DNA of 24,835 nucleotides from Silene noctiflora (lineage: Eukaryota; Streptophyta; Magnoliopsida; Caryophyllales; Caryophyllaceae), in contig VHZZ01010092.1 in assembly GCA_009801015.1 (NCBI GenBank), positions 3,847 through 28,681 of the forward strand. Reading direction: 5' to 3'. Shown piece by piece: positions 1 to 9,189 of this stretch. Both the position numbers and the translations under genes were made by a program. The notes under the pieces were generated by a model, which saw only the letters and a program-made list of their open reading frames with translations, did not search any database and had not been told where the DNA came from. Position 1 is the first letter of the stretch. Each line of letters opens with the position of its first letter.

Positions 1-541
1 TCACAATTAAATTACGAGTGCTTCAATTGCTCGAATCCAAGATGAAAGATTAGTTGCTCATATTCTTCTTAGAATAACAATAGGGTTTTTCTTCCCAAAT
101 TACGTAAATCTTTCTAAAACACGAAATAAGAAACTATATAGGAATTAGGTCTAAAAACTAGATTACGAAATAAATTTGAAAATAATAATATAATAATCGG
201 AACAAACCGACTGAAGAAAGAAACAAAACAATCAGATGTACGTCGCTTCTCCAGTCGCGCCTTGCTCGCGCACAGCTCGCGCCTTGCTCGAATTCAGGTC
301 ACGTGTTAGCATTGTCTTGCTTCTCGCCTCTATTCACTCACGCGCACAAATAGTGCGCCCTATGCTCGCGCCAAGGGCCAATGCTACGGACTTGGCTTCC
401 GTCTTAAACATATAAAACCGGCCCATTAGCATATCAAAACTCACTCACAAATAATCCATAACCAAGCTCCATAATACTATTTAATCCCAACAAAACCACA
501 CTAATTCACTTCATTTAACTACGACTAAATGAGTCGTATCA
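1..541 (-). mobile_element. Partial LTR of a retrotransposon, minus strand (Ogre/Athila-like start)
   Basis: Read on the minus strand, a sequence beginning TGATACGACTCATTTAGTCG starts at 541 and runs towards position 1. A TGATACG start followed at once by a small inverted repeat (ACGAC..GTCGT) resembles LTR starts I know from Athila/Ogre-type gypsy elements in plants. The interior has a GC-rich patch with repeated CTCGCGC (about 240-380) and a TATATG-type AT stretch near 410. No coding sequence is visible. Whether this is a whole LTR, a solo LTR or a fragment cannot be told, because the other end is outside the window. The family assignment is inference from the terminal sequence only. Confidence 0.4.
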
Positions 542-609
542 GGATGATCCTCCAAGACCTCAAATTAGAAGTCCTCATTAGGTTTGCACCCAAGACTATC
601 CCAAATTAT

Positions 610-641
610 CCTACAAATTATTAACTAGATAATTTTGTAGG
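610..641. repeat. Short imperfect inverted repeat
   Basis: CCTACAAATTAT (610-621) is followed after a few bases by ATAATTTTGTAGG (629-641), its reverse complement with one extra T. It could form a small hairpin. It overlaps the proposed start of the next LTR and may be its decayed boundary or chance in AT-rich DNA. Confidence 0.35.
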
Positions 642-1639
642 AATTTTTGTATAATAAAACTAATATTATTACACTACTAATATTATTGATGTATATTATT
701 ATTTGTGATTTATTTTGATGAGGTTTGATCAACTTTTAATCAAGTTTTGATGAAGAAGATAAAATTTTCCTCTTCCTTTTCTTAATTAAATGGACCGGCC
801 AATATGAAGAAGATGGAGTAATTTTTCCTCAAATTTTTCATTATTAAAATGTGTAAATGTGTGGTGTATTTATAGGCCTTTGATATGTAAAGAAATGATC
901 ACACCAAACATAATGTAGTGGATTTGTGGCCAACTCACATGGGCAACCAAACTACATAAATGCCGGTCCATATAGACCTAAAATGGTCCATTTTAATTTT
1001 CGACATTTGTCCTACAAATGCTTATAAGACTTATAGTTAATTATATTATATAATTAAATACTAATTTAATCATTTAACACTTAAATAATATAAATTAACA
1101 AATAATGTACACTTAACTATTAAGTGATATTTTTAACATTTTATCAATATAAAATGTGTCTTATAATTAATTATTAGTTAATTTTACAGCCTCTTGTAAA
1201 ATTATTAACTAATAACCTCCGCCTCATAACCTACACACATATATCATAATGATTTAAATAATTAACTATTAATTACTAAATTATTATTTATTTATTAATC
1301 AATTATCAAATAATTGAATACTAAATCTCTTTGGCCCGAGTTCAAAACTCGTCATCAAATTACAAATTCACTTGACTTGATAAAAGTCAACTTATACAAA
1401 AATACTAATTATATATCGTATCCCATACAAATAATTAGTTTACTATTTGGGAATCGTCCTTTAGGTGTGACCGAAAGGGATCAGCTGATCACCGCCGTCT
1501 TACACAGTAACGTCAAACTCTAGGCAGCCGAGCGTTACCGATTTACGTTGATCAACTGACAAATAATAAATAATCCCTGAAATTCCTTTTACGAGATTTA
1601 TTATGTAGACGCACTATTGAGGAGGACACTACTCCAACA
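636..1639 (+). mobile_element. LTR of a plus-strand retrotransposon, probably copia type; possibly a solo LTR
   Basis: The right end is well marked. The sequence GAGGAGGACACTACTCCAAC and then A at 1639 ends in CA, and coding sequence of an unrelated transposase begins immediately after. The left end is tentative: TGTAGGA at 636 mirrors TGTTGGA, the reverse complement of the right end, with one mismatch. A TATTTATAGG promoter-like motif at 867-876 supports the plus orientation. The GC-richer block at about 1455-1560 (GTGACCGAAAGGGATCAGC and following) looks like the R/U5 part of plant copia LTRs, from memory of such sequences. No clear 5-bp target duplication was found (AATTT before 636, AATCA after 1639), so the 5' limit may be wrong or the element rearranged. 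No gag or pol coding is visible here. Confidence 0.55.
867..876 (+). promoter_or_regulatory. TATA-box-like motif inside the LTR
   Basis: TATTTATAGG lies about 230 bp into the proposed LTR, where a U3 promoter would be expected. It is the best TATA match nearby but is unsupported by any transcript data. Confidence 0.3.
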
Positions 1640-2251
1640 AATCAGACACAATTTGGATGTAATGCACATAGAAAATAACTTCTTTAAGCAACTGATTCAC
1701 ATGATCATGGATGTTGAAAGAAATACATGTGATGATATTGCTTCAAGAAAAGACTTAAAGCTGTTTTGCGATCGTCCCAAATTACACATTCGCAAAGACG
1801 GGTCTAAGTCAACATCCATTTTTGCTCTTGACAAAGCTAAAAGGAAGGTAACGTGTGAGTGGTTAGGAAATTTGAATTTTCCTGATGGATATACATCAGA
1901 TTTTAGTCGATGTGGTTACCTTAAAAAGCTCAAGTTGCAAGGCTCAAAAAGCCATGATTGTCAGGTCTTCATGGAGCGATTATTACCTGTTGCTTTGAAA
2001 CATCTCCTCCCGACTACCGTGTGGAATACAATTATTGAGATTAGTCAATATTTCCGAGATTTATTTTCCTCCTCAATATGTGTTGATGACATGATTCGTC
2101 TCGAAGAGCAAATACCACAAATAATGTGTAAGCTTGAAATGATCTTTCTTCCTTCATTTTTTAACTTCATGGAAGATCTACCGGTCCATTTGCCCTATGA
2201 AGTCAATGTTGGAGGATCCGTCCAATATAGATGGATGTATCCATTTAAAAA
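1640..2251 (+). pseudogene. CACTA transposase TNP2 fragment (end of Transposase_21 region plus DUF4218)
   Basis: The reading frame begins directly at the LTR border with IRHNLDVMHIENN, which matches the conserved HNLDVMHIEKN segment of TNP2 proteins. It continues through a PDGYTSDFSRCGYLKKLKLQ stretch, then GSKSHDCQVFMERLLPVALK and the DUF4218 core (PPSFF-like LPSFFNFMEDLPVHLPYEV, then RWMYPFK). There are no stops in about 204 codons. After RWMYPFK the sequence is A|GTAAGAG, a good splice donor at 2252, so the frame probably ended in an intron. The following parts (the usual continuation after MYPFER and the DUF4216 region) are not recognisable downstream. The N-terminal catalytic part is absent because an LTR interrupts the gene on the left. 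The family call is confident; the copy is non-functional. Confidence 0.85.
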
Positions 2252-2865
2252 GTAAGAGTTTTAACTATTTTTGAAATTATAATCATTATTATTATTCTAT
2301 CACAAATACGCATTTGTGATAGAGATACCCGTCGCAAGCTTACGATGGGTCAAATTCATACCATATTGTTGGATGTGGTACCGGTCCCTGTCAGTCAAGT
2401 GCATAAGATGTAGGCGGCTACTTTGGGGAGTGTGTTGTACTTTCACATTTTTTTATTCTTCTATTTGTACTTTACTAATATCTAATGTCAATAATTAGTA
2501 GTAAATACTCTCATGCATTTAATGCTCCCATTTTTCCACTTCTTTCTATTGTATAATTTCATGCACATCACTTGTTTCTACTTCCATCACAAATGTGTGC
2601 TTATTCATACTCAATATCATTCGTTTCCTCTCTATTTTCTACCCACAATTTATCAATTACATCTAAAAATCTCTTAAAAATTGAATTTTTAACATTCCAA
2701 AAAATTGCTTAAAAAAACTGGTTGAAGAAGGTGTAATTGATGGTACCCTAATTGATCAAACAATAGAGAACGAAAATGCTTATGATGTCATAATTCATCA
2801 AGCTTCGACGGAAAAGACAATGAGTAAAGGTATGTCTTCTTAGGGCGTTTTTGTTATTATTAAGG

Positions 2866-2898
<33 letters not shown>

Positions 2899-2918
2899 TA
2901 TTACTACTACTACTATTA
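2866..2918 (+). repeat. Trinucleotide microsatellite (CAT)n followed by (ACT)n-like
   Basis: There are about eleven CAT units from 2866 to 2898, followed by TTATTACTACTACTACTATT. It is an ordinary simple repeat in noncoding DNA. Confidence 0.9.
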
Positions 2919-3076
2919 TCACATAACATCTTAACACAAATCAAATAACAAGATTGTCGATAATATTATTTGTGTTATTTATATTGTTAATGAGTGAATA
3001 TTTTGCTTTCATCTCATAGAGTATAAAGTTTGATCATTGTTATCTTCAATATTGATGTATAGGTTTTGGAGTGTAG

Positions 3077-3255
3077 TATACACGTTTGAATTAGAGTTGA
3101 TCATGTGCGGGCCGCCCTGCTAGGCCCGCTATTCAAGCGGGCTTGGTCATAGAAAACCAATTTTAAAACGAGTAACAGACATCAAAAGTAGGCCTGCTAT
3201 ATTTAACGGGTGGGTATGGACTAAAGAAAACGCCCATGGGCCGGCCCGCTAAAAA
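3077..3255. repeat. GGGCCGGCCCG-rich interspersed repeat remnant (hAT-like)
   Basis: Starting near TAGAGTTGATCATGTGCGGG, the sequence carries several GGCCCGCT, GCGGGC and GGGCCGGCCCGCT phrases in an otherwise AT-rich region. Plant hAT-like non-autonomous repeats often have this opening and composition. No matching far end or 8-bp duplication was found, so the class is uncertain. Confidence 0.3.
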
Positions 3256-3300
3256 ATATTTTACATTTTTAGATTTTTATTTTTAATTCTATATGACAAT

Positions 3301-3760
3301 AATATGTAACCATTTCAGCCTTCTAACATTCACAATCAAAATGGTCACATTTTTCTAAAAATATGTAAGCATTTTAAGAACAATCTGTAAACAAGTCAGA
3401 TTAAAGACAAATAAGGTGAAAGTGTGACAGATTTGTTAATTCCTAATTACTTGTATTTTTTGACATCATTTTCAAAAATAACATGTAAACATCTTAAGCA
3501 CAATATGTAACCATTTCATTCTTCTAATATTCACAATCAAAATGGTCACAATTTTCTAAAAATATGTACGCATTTTAAGAACAATATGTTACCAAGTCAG
3601 ATTAAAGACAAACAAGGTAAAAGTGTTGACAGATCTGTTTATTCCTAATTACTTGTATTTTTTGACATCGTTTTCAAAACGAACATGTAAACATTTTAAG
3701 CACAATATGTAACCATTTCAGTCTTCTAACATTCACAAACAAAATGGTCACATTTATATC
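3301..3760 (+). repeat. 201-bp tandem repeat, about 2.3 copies
   Basis: The unit start AATATGTAACCATTTCA recurs at 3301, 3502 and 3704, giving periods of 201 and 202 bp. Shared landmarks inside each unit are ACATTCACAA(T)CAAAATGGTC, AAGTCAGATTAAAGACAAA and CCTAATTACTTGTATTTTTT. The third copy stops after about 57 bp, near TCACATTT at 3757. Copies of the same unit reappear at 6254. There is no coding capacity. Tandem repeats inside the noncoding interior of plant transposons are common. Confidence 0.9.
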
Positions 3761-5340
3761 CGGTATGGAAAAAACCTCAATGACTCGTACAAGGTTAAAA
3801 ATTAAATACTTCAATATAGATTCAAAATTATTTTTCAATCCACTACGTCAATCTTCTCATGGAAATAAATTTGTAGCTTCTTCACCACCTACATGCTTCA
3901 AATATTATTTGCATCTGAAAAAAGATTTATTATATGGATAAAAAAATAGAAATAATTCAAACGTTGTCTACTCCATAAAATATGAATTGTTTTTCATTTC
4001 AAGTGCTTAATTTGTAAAAATAAATCTACGGAAATATAATCCGACAATCTAAATCCAAAAAGTTCACAAATTTTCTTATCTTTCTTATGTTGTTAGCAAG
4101 AATTTGGTCCATATTTTGATAAAATTGAGTTAATTGTTCTATGTACGAATAAAATTAATATTAAAGACAATAAAAAATATATTTCTTTTTTAAAAAAACA
4201 TATAAACTAAAAAACATACATTGTATAATTTAGAAACCATGCCATTAAGTATTTACCTGAAGGTTCAATGTCCCTTCTTCTCTATACATGTCTTGATAAT
4301 GGTCCATATCAAATAAAAAGGAAAAAAATATGTTAGAGATGATTAAGCATATGAATAGAAAAGTACTAATTTAAGTAGGATGATGAAGAAAGTCTAATAG
4401 TATAATTACACGACAATATATATTTGATAATAAACTAAAAGAAATATAATCATATCTCTATTTTGATAACACAATCACTTGATGGTTAAAGATGATCAAC
4501 CACTTTAAAAAAGTAATATAAATGATAAAAAAATATTAAGGAAGACAAACAGAAGTAGTTGGGAAAAACTTAAATTGGGGAAACAAATGACATAATTGAA
4601 AAAATTAATTATTCCATGTTGATTCAAAAAGAAATTAAGAAATATTAAAGGTTTTTCATTCAATTTCTAAATTTGTTTTCCTATATATGAGAGTAAGTTT
4701 CGAATGTGGAATTGAAAAGATAAATGCTTTTTAAGATTTTTTCTCATGTATGCTACTATTGAACACCAATGTTTGAATATAAATGTATAACAAATTCTTG
4801 CACAAATTACGATATATAGTACAAGAAATTTTCGTATTTGTTAAAAAATATAATTAGTTTGAATTAGGAATATAAATATTTTTTTGTCAATTACGAAAAC
4901 AAATATATATGAACAAAATAGTTATCCAAAATTTGCACCGGACACTTGTCATCCCATTGACATAAAATATGTGCTCTTTTATTTGAGTCTATCTATTATA
5001 ATAAAACAATACATCCATAACTTATCAGTTTCTACCTTACGTTTTTTTAACTTTAATTTTACCTCATTTTCGTGTGTTTTGTATTTCTTCCCTCTTGAGA
5101 TTACCCATGTGATGCTTTGCCTTATCTGCATTCACATACGTTTCATGATACTTTAATGTTTACATAAAAAATATATGACCCAAAGGTAAAACATCAACAT
5201 GGCAAAAACTTGACAAGGAATCAAAACATTGTCACATGTAAATCATTTAAATTAAACTAAATAGAAAACATGAATTCAAATATAAATCAAACGATTCATA
5301 AAACCAACAACATAACAAATTAAAATATATTTTATTAGAT

Positions 5341-5397
<57 letters not shown>
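5341..5397 (+). repeat. Trinucleotide microsatellite (ACA)19
   Basis: An uninterrupted run of nineteen ACA units. On the minus strand it makes an apparent polyvaline reading frame, which is an artefact of the repeat. The perfect length suggests it is polymorphic between individuals. Confidence 0.95.
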
Positions 5398-5599
5398 TAC
5401 TCACTATAACCAAATAAATAAATTAAACTATAAAATATAATCCACAACTTATAAACTCAACCGCTAATGGGCAATAGATTTTAAACTATTATAGGTTTTA
5501 TAGCCATTACATAACCATAAATTCCTATATTTAATTTTATTTTTAATTTATTTTGTGGTATTATTAAATTAGATAATTGATTTTCAAGGAGCTCAAGAG

Positions 5600-5990
5600 G
5601 TGAATAAAATAGGAAAAAATGTTTATGAAAACTATGGGTGTTAAGTAATATAAAGAGTTTTAAACAATTTATTAACATATTATATTACAAAAATTAATTA
5701 AAAAGGAAAAACTTTTAATTAATTTGGTGGGTGTTAAGTATTATGAAGAGTTTTAATCAATTTATTACCATGTTTAATTTAAAAAAAAAAGAATTAAATA
5801 GGAAAAAATGTTAATAAAAATGGTGGGTGTCAACTACTATGAAGAGTTTTAATTAATTTATTAACATATTTATTACAAAAATTTCAATTAAAATATATTT
5901 TAATTATAAATTATGAAATTTATTAACATGCTTTATTACAAAAATTTCAATTAAAATGTCAATATTAATTGTAAATTATGAAATTTTGAT
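5600..5990 (+). repeat. About 95-bp degenerate tandem repeat, three to four copies
   Basis: The landmark GGGTGTTAAGTA..AAGAGTTTTAA..AATTTATTA recurs from 5633, 5725 and 5821 (periods 92 and 96). A truncated copy follows, starting near 5918 at TTTATTAACATGC. A partial copy ending AGGAAAAAATGTTTATGAAA precedes the first. AT-rich and noncoding. Confidence 0.7.
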
Positions 5991-6253
5991 GTAAATTTGT
6001 AAGAGTTACATAAATTTTAGAAAAAAATATATTTAATATACAAAATTAATTTAAGAATAATGATAATATCCTTTAATATTATAAATAAGTGAATTAAATT
6101 AATTTATAGATAAATAAATTAAATTAATGCCATGTAATAATAAATTGATAATCCATGTCACATTATTTCGCCATGTCACATTAAAAATATGTCACGTCAC
6201 TTAAAATTTGGCATGTCACATTATTTTAGGTACCCTTTTAATTAGATTTTATA

Positions 6254-6555
6254 GATATGTAACCAAGTCAGATTAAATACAAACAAGGTAAAAATGTTGA
6301 TAGATTTGTTGATTCCTAATTACTTGTATTTTTTGTCATCATTTTCAAAAACAACATGTTAACATATCAAGCACAATATATAACCATTTCAGTCATCTAA
6401 CATTCACAATAAAACTGGTCACATTTTTCTTTAAAAAAATGTACTATGAAAGGTTTTAAGAACTAGGTCAAATATGTAAGCATTTCGAAAAAAATATGTA
6501 ACCAAGTCAGATTAAATACAAACAAGGTAAAAGTGTTGACATATTTGTTGATCCT
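6254..6555 (+). repeat. Second block of the 201-bp repeat, about 1.5 copies
   Basis: From ATATGTAACCAAGTCAGATT at 6254 the sequence follows the unit defined at 3301-3760, entering at about position 87 of the unit. It passes the unit junction near 6380 and ends near 6555, with a small rearrangement at about 6440-6480. The block at 3301 broke off at unit position 57, so the two blocks are nearly continuous in phase once the 2.5 kb between them is ignored. Confidence 0.85.
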
Positions 6556-6604
6556 TAAATAAATTGACACAAACAAGGTAAATTAAACTAACAAAAGGTT
6601 TTAC

Positions 6605-7062
6605 CTTTGTTGACTTCCCTTGCATTTGCACCAATTTTCTTATGTGGCGGTCTTTTCCCAATGTTTACCGCCATCTTCACAGCGACATCAACACGATCTT
6701 TATATAAAAAAAAAAAGATTATTAGGATCACATCAAAATTATGCAAAAGTACAAACATACCGATTACGTCCTAAAGTACAAACAACTTGGAAAAAAAAAG
6801 AAGAAGACATGCCTTCTTCACCTTCATCGTCATCGTCTTATTCTTCAATACTTTCGTCTTTCTGTGCTTTATCATCGTCTTCCACTTCATTCTCCTCGTC
6901 TTCCTCGACAGCCTTATCCTTCCCCTTGCTGTTGCTACTCCCTATACTGAATGTCACCTTCTTCCTCCCTTTTGTCTGAGGCGTCTGCTCTTCATCGGCC
7001 ACCACAATTTCCTCCACCTCAGCCTCCACATGCTTAGTATTTCCTCTCCCTTTTGCAGGCAT
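6605..7062 (-). pseudogene. Minus-strand acidic reading frame with possible second exon, inside the CACTA element; function unknown
   Basis: From an ATG at 7062, 74 codons read on the minus strand. The start MPAKGRGNTKHVEAEVEEIV is followed by a basic TKGRKK patch and a Glu/Asp-rich, Lys-dotted tail. A stop at 6838-6840 is followed in frame by DDDDEGEEG, suggesting that the stop is a later mutation in a longer acidic tract. Further along, a polypyrimidine tract and AG introduce an open block at 6697-6605 (VKMAVNIGKRPPHKKIGANA and on) that ends at AAAG|GTAAAA. Together this looks like a decayed multi-exon gene antisense to the CACTA genes. The charged composition suggests a nuclear or nucleic-acid-associated protein, but I do not recognise a family. 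It could also be a chance frame in CT-rich DNA. Confidence 0.3.
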
Positions 7063-7211
7063 AACTTTCTTCTTTCATTGAGCCTTTGACTGCCAATCGG
7101 CTCATTTGTGACCACATTCTCAGAATCTAACAACCAAAAAATTAACAAACCATTTTTAAACTCCAAAAAATTAAAATCAATGAAAAACAACAACTAATCA
7201 ATGTATTTCAG

Positions 7212-8560
7212 GTTTAAAGATCAAGTTGTTGTACGAAGAGTTTCTATTTGTACAAAGCAAGAGATGACGGATCTTGTTCCTACTTGTTGGTCTGAGGCTA
7301 GTACTGAGCAAAAAGAACAATGGTTCAATATCTTTCGGGTATGTTTTTTTATATTATTTATTGATAGAATTTTAATACTTAGTACAAAGTAGTCATAATA
7401 CTTTTTTTTTTACTAATCCTTTATGGTCTTTTTTTTTTTTAGAAATTTTTTGCTTGGGCGGATGGATTGGAGTATGTCGTTCGTCAAATGTACAATGATA
7501 TCGGTATCAAACCATATTAGGACAACATCTATAAGGTTGCCAAGAGAAAGAAAGAGTCGGAACATATGAAAGGTGTTTAATTAGTTTTGTCACTTGTATT
7601 GAGTTATATATAATTTAATACGATTTCATATTTTTTAATAACACGATTCAAAATTGTAGGTGGTTCATATGAGGGCCTCTTGAAGAATTGTGAAACCTCT
7701 GAGTTTAAAGCGAAGTCTATCCAAGGAGCAATCAACAAAAGGGGAGGAAAGAAAGATGGAGTGGTTGAGCCTTCTCATTACGGGGGATCATGATCATTCT
7801 TGGATTGTGTTTTGGGTGTAAGTTTACATATTAATACCAATACTTATATTTTGTTAAAAGTTTCTTATATGCTTAGTAACTTAAGATCATTTATTCAAAA
7901 TTTCTTATATGCATGTTTAATTTTGTTCATTTAGAAGGGGAAGAAGAAGGATAAGATGGTCACGACACCGGAACTCTTTCTTGACAAGCATTCCAAAGTC
8001 ACCGACCGTGGTACAAAATTTTGGATTAAGCCGAAATATAAGGAATTATATGTAAGTTTCAAACATTCATAGTTATTAACTTAAGCAAGATTTTTGTAGG
8101 ATGATTTATTTTGTATAATAACCTTTTCTAAATGCTAACAATAGTTTTTCTACTATAGTGATTTCATTTTGTAGGATGGATTTTTGCGTGAGAAAGAGGT
8201 CAACCCCGAAAAGCCGGATAATGAGATATGGTTTGACTTGGTTGAAAGCTACAAAAAGGGGATGATGTACGGAACCATAGCCGCCTATGGTGTCTTCTAC
8301 AAACAACCAAGAGGAAGGTCGTCTTCAATGCCGAAGAATACATACGAGCCGGGCATTTTAAGCCAACTACAAACTCAACTAGAAGAAAAAAAAAAGCAAA
8401 TGCCGCGAGAGATGAAGAAATCCGTTTAATGAAGGAAAAATTCGGCGCCATGGAAGCCTTCTTCTCCTTTTGCAACCCTGGTCCTCGTCCCTTTTTCGAC
8501 CCTAGAGATCCATATGGAAAAGGCGGCTGTAGTGGATCCGGTGTTGACTTTCAATGTTAG
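7212..8560 (+). pseudogene. Degenerate second gene of the CACTA element (Ptta/En/Spm plant transposase-like, Transposase_24 type)
   Basis: Five exons with clean splice signals can be followed: 7212-7338 (before it TTTCAG, after it GTATGT), 7443-7572, 7660-7817 (after it GTAAGT), 7935-8051 (after it GTAAGT) and 8175-8560. The product contains VPTCWSEASTEQKEQWFNIF, WADGLEYVVRQMYNDIG, SEFKAKSIQGAINKRGGKKD, PELFLDKHSKVTDRGTKFW and, near the C-terminus, a coiled-coil-like QLQTQLEEKKK stretch. The order W..F, FK.KS..., HYGGS, then a Q/E-rich end is that of Ptta/En/Spm transposase proteins, as I recall the family. Damage: in-frame TAG at 7518-7520, in-frame TGA at 7791-7793, and a frameshift in the A-run at 8388-8395 (eight A where a multiple of three is needed). 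Past the frameshift the frame stays open to TAG at 8558, with a Gly/Pro-rich tail ending SGSGVDFQC. The first exon upstream of 7212 was not found. Confidence 0.7.
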
Positions 8561-8775
8561 TTGTATCTGTAGTTATGTAAACTTGGTTTGCGAATCTTGG
8601 ATTTTATATCGGTTGTTACATAAACTTGGATACATTCTCATTTTCAATATACGAGATGTTGGTGTTGTTCATGTGGTGTGTGTTGTCGTATTTGCCGGTT
8701 TAGCTTCTGATTATGCAGGTTTGAAGATGATTTGGTACGTTCAAAATGCGTTTTTTTCTTACAAATGCCCAGCTA

Positions 8776-9176
8776 TTTTGGCGATTGAAATGTGTTTTTG
8801 GTGACAGATTTCATTCGACAAAACAGAGTCCAAAAACAGAGTGCTTCTGATTGTACCAGTGTATTTGGCGACTGATGGCGACTGAAGGTAGTTGCCAAAT
8901 TGGCGACAGCCTGTGTAGTTAGCCGCCAAATTGGCGACTGAAAATACTGTGTTAGCATAGAGTCTGATATGAGTCGCCAATTTGGTGATTACCATCAGTC
9001 GCCATCCTATAATAGTGGTGACTATTATGTCAGTCGCCAAATTTGGCGACTGACTTCTGTCGCCCGAATTCCATTTGGCGACTAAGGCCTGCAACTAATT
9101 TCGGGCGACTAAAGTCTGTCGCCAAATTGGTATTTGCGACTGTTTTCAATCGCCCTTATTAGTCGCTCGAGTAATG
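8776..9176. repeat. CACTA 3' subterminal repeat zone (GGCGACTG / CAGTCGCC motifs)
   Basis: Over 400 bp the core GGCGACTG and its reverse complement CAGTCGCC, with variants such as GGCGATTG and GGGCGACTA, occur about fifteen times in both orientations, often joined as GCCAAATTGGCGAC. One join at 9031-9052 is a perfect 22-bp palindrome centred on AAATTT. Subterminal arrays of short motifs bound by the element's own DNA-binding protein are a hallmark of En/Spm-type transposons, so these are the likely protein-binding sites. Confidence 0.85.
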
Positions 9177-9189
9177 TTTTCTTGTAGTG
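9177..9189 (-). mobile_element. CACTA 3' terminal inverted repeat
   Basis: TTTTCTTGTAGTG on the plus strand is the exact reverse complement of CACTACAAGAAAA, the canonical plant CACTA terminus. It follows directly on the subterminal array. The flanking trinucleotide is AAA. Confidence 0.9.

Larger units (their letters stand above)
2252..3300. other. CACTA interior with MITE-like patch, one weak candidate exon and a GC-rich repeat
   Basis: No convincing gene is seen. At about 2322-2345, ACCCGTCGCAAGCTTACGAT resembles terminal parts of MITE-like repeats and shares its phrase style with 16141-16175. A small open stretch at about 2703-2829 (reading LKKLVEEGVIDGTLIDQTIE onward) ends in AAAG|GTATGT, a good donor at 2830. 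It has no upstream ATG in frame and could be a remnant exon or chance. The remainder is AT-rich. Confidence 0.35.
3761..6253. other. AT-rich stretch without a supported gene; possible nested insertion
   Basis: This stretch lies between two parts of the 201-bp repeat array, so it may have been inserted into the array. No diagnostic transposase or LTR ends were found at its edges. On the minus strand at about 4306-4258 a short open exon-like piece (MDHYQDMYREEGTLNLQ) ends exactly at CAG|GTAAATAC, but no continuation was recognised. Near 4985 the sequence TCTATCTATTATAATAAAAC has the look of a Helitron-type 5' end. Near the right edge the motif CATGTCACATTA recurs (about 6153-6225). A microsatellite and an about 95-bp tandem repeat are listed separately. 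Confidence 0.4.
1640..9189 (+). mobile_element. CACTA (En/Spm) transposon, 3' portion with nested insertions
   Basis: Three independent signals in the expected order and orientation define this element: a TNP2 transposase fragment (1640-2251), a degenerate second gene resembling Ptta/En/Spm plant transposases (7212-8560), and a subterminal repeat zone leading to a perfect 3' terminus TTTTCTTGTAGTG (9177-9189). The 5' terminus CACTACAAGAAAA was not found in the window, so the element starts further left, beyond the LTR that cuts the transposase gene. The 3-bp target duplication would be AAA (9190-9192) but cannot be confirmed without the other end. The long interior (2252-7200) contains satellite-like repeats and probably secondary insertions. 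Both coding parts are damaged, so the copy is non-autonomous. It is possible that 1640-2251 and 7212-9189 come from different CACTA copies. Confidence 0.65.

Noticed and set aside
1314..1523. A 69-codon frame inside the LTR
   Set aside because: It lies within LTR sequence with no similarity to any protein I know.
4811..4834. A 5' CACTA terminus (AGTACAAGAAATTTTCG)
   Set aside because: It lacks the exact CACTACAAGAAAA end, has no subterminal motif array, and lies inside the element defined by other evidence.
5247..5447. Minus-strand frame with a long polyvaline run
   Set aside because: It is the reverse reading of the (ACA)19 microsatellite, with no start context or homology.
4985..6253. A complete Helitron
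   Set aside because: The start resembles one, but no CTRR end with preceding hairpin and no A/T insertion context could be shown. The similarity is kept only as a remark.
6620..7089. Plus-strand Ser-rich and Leu/Phe-rich frames
   Set aside because: They are antisense shadows of the acidic GAA/GAT codons on the minus strand.
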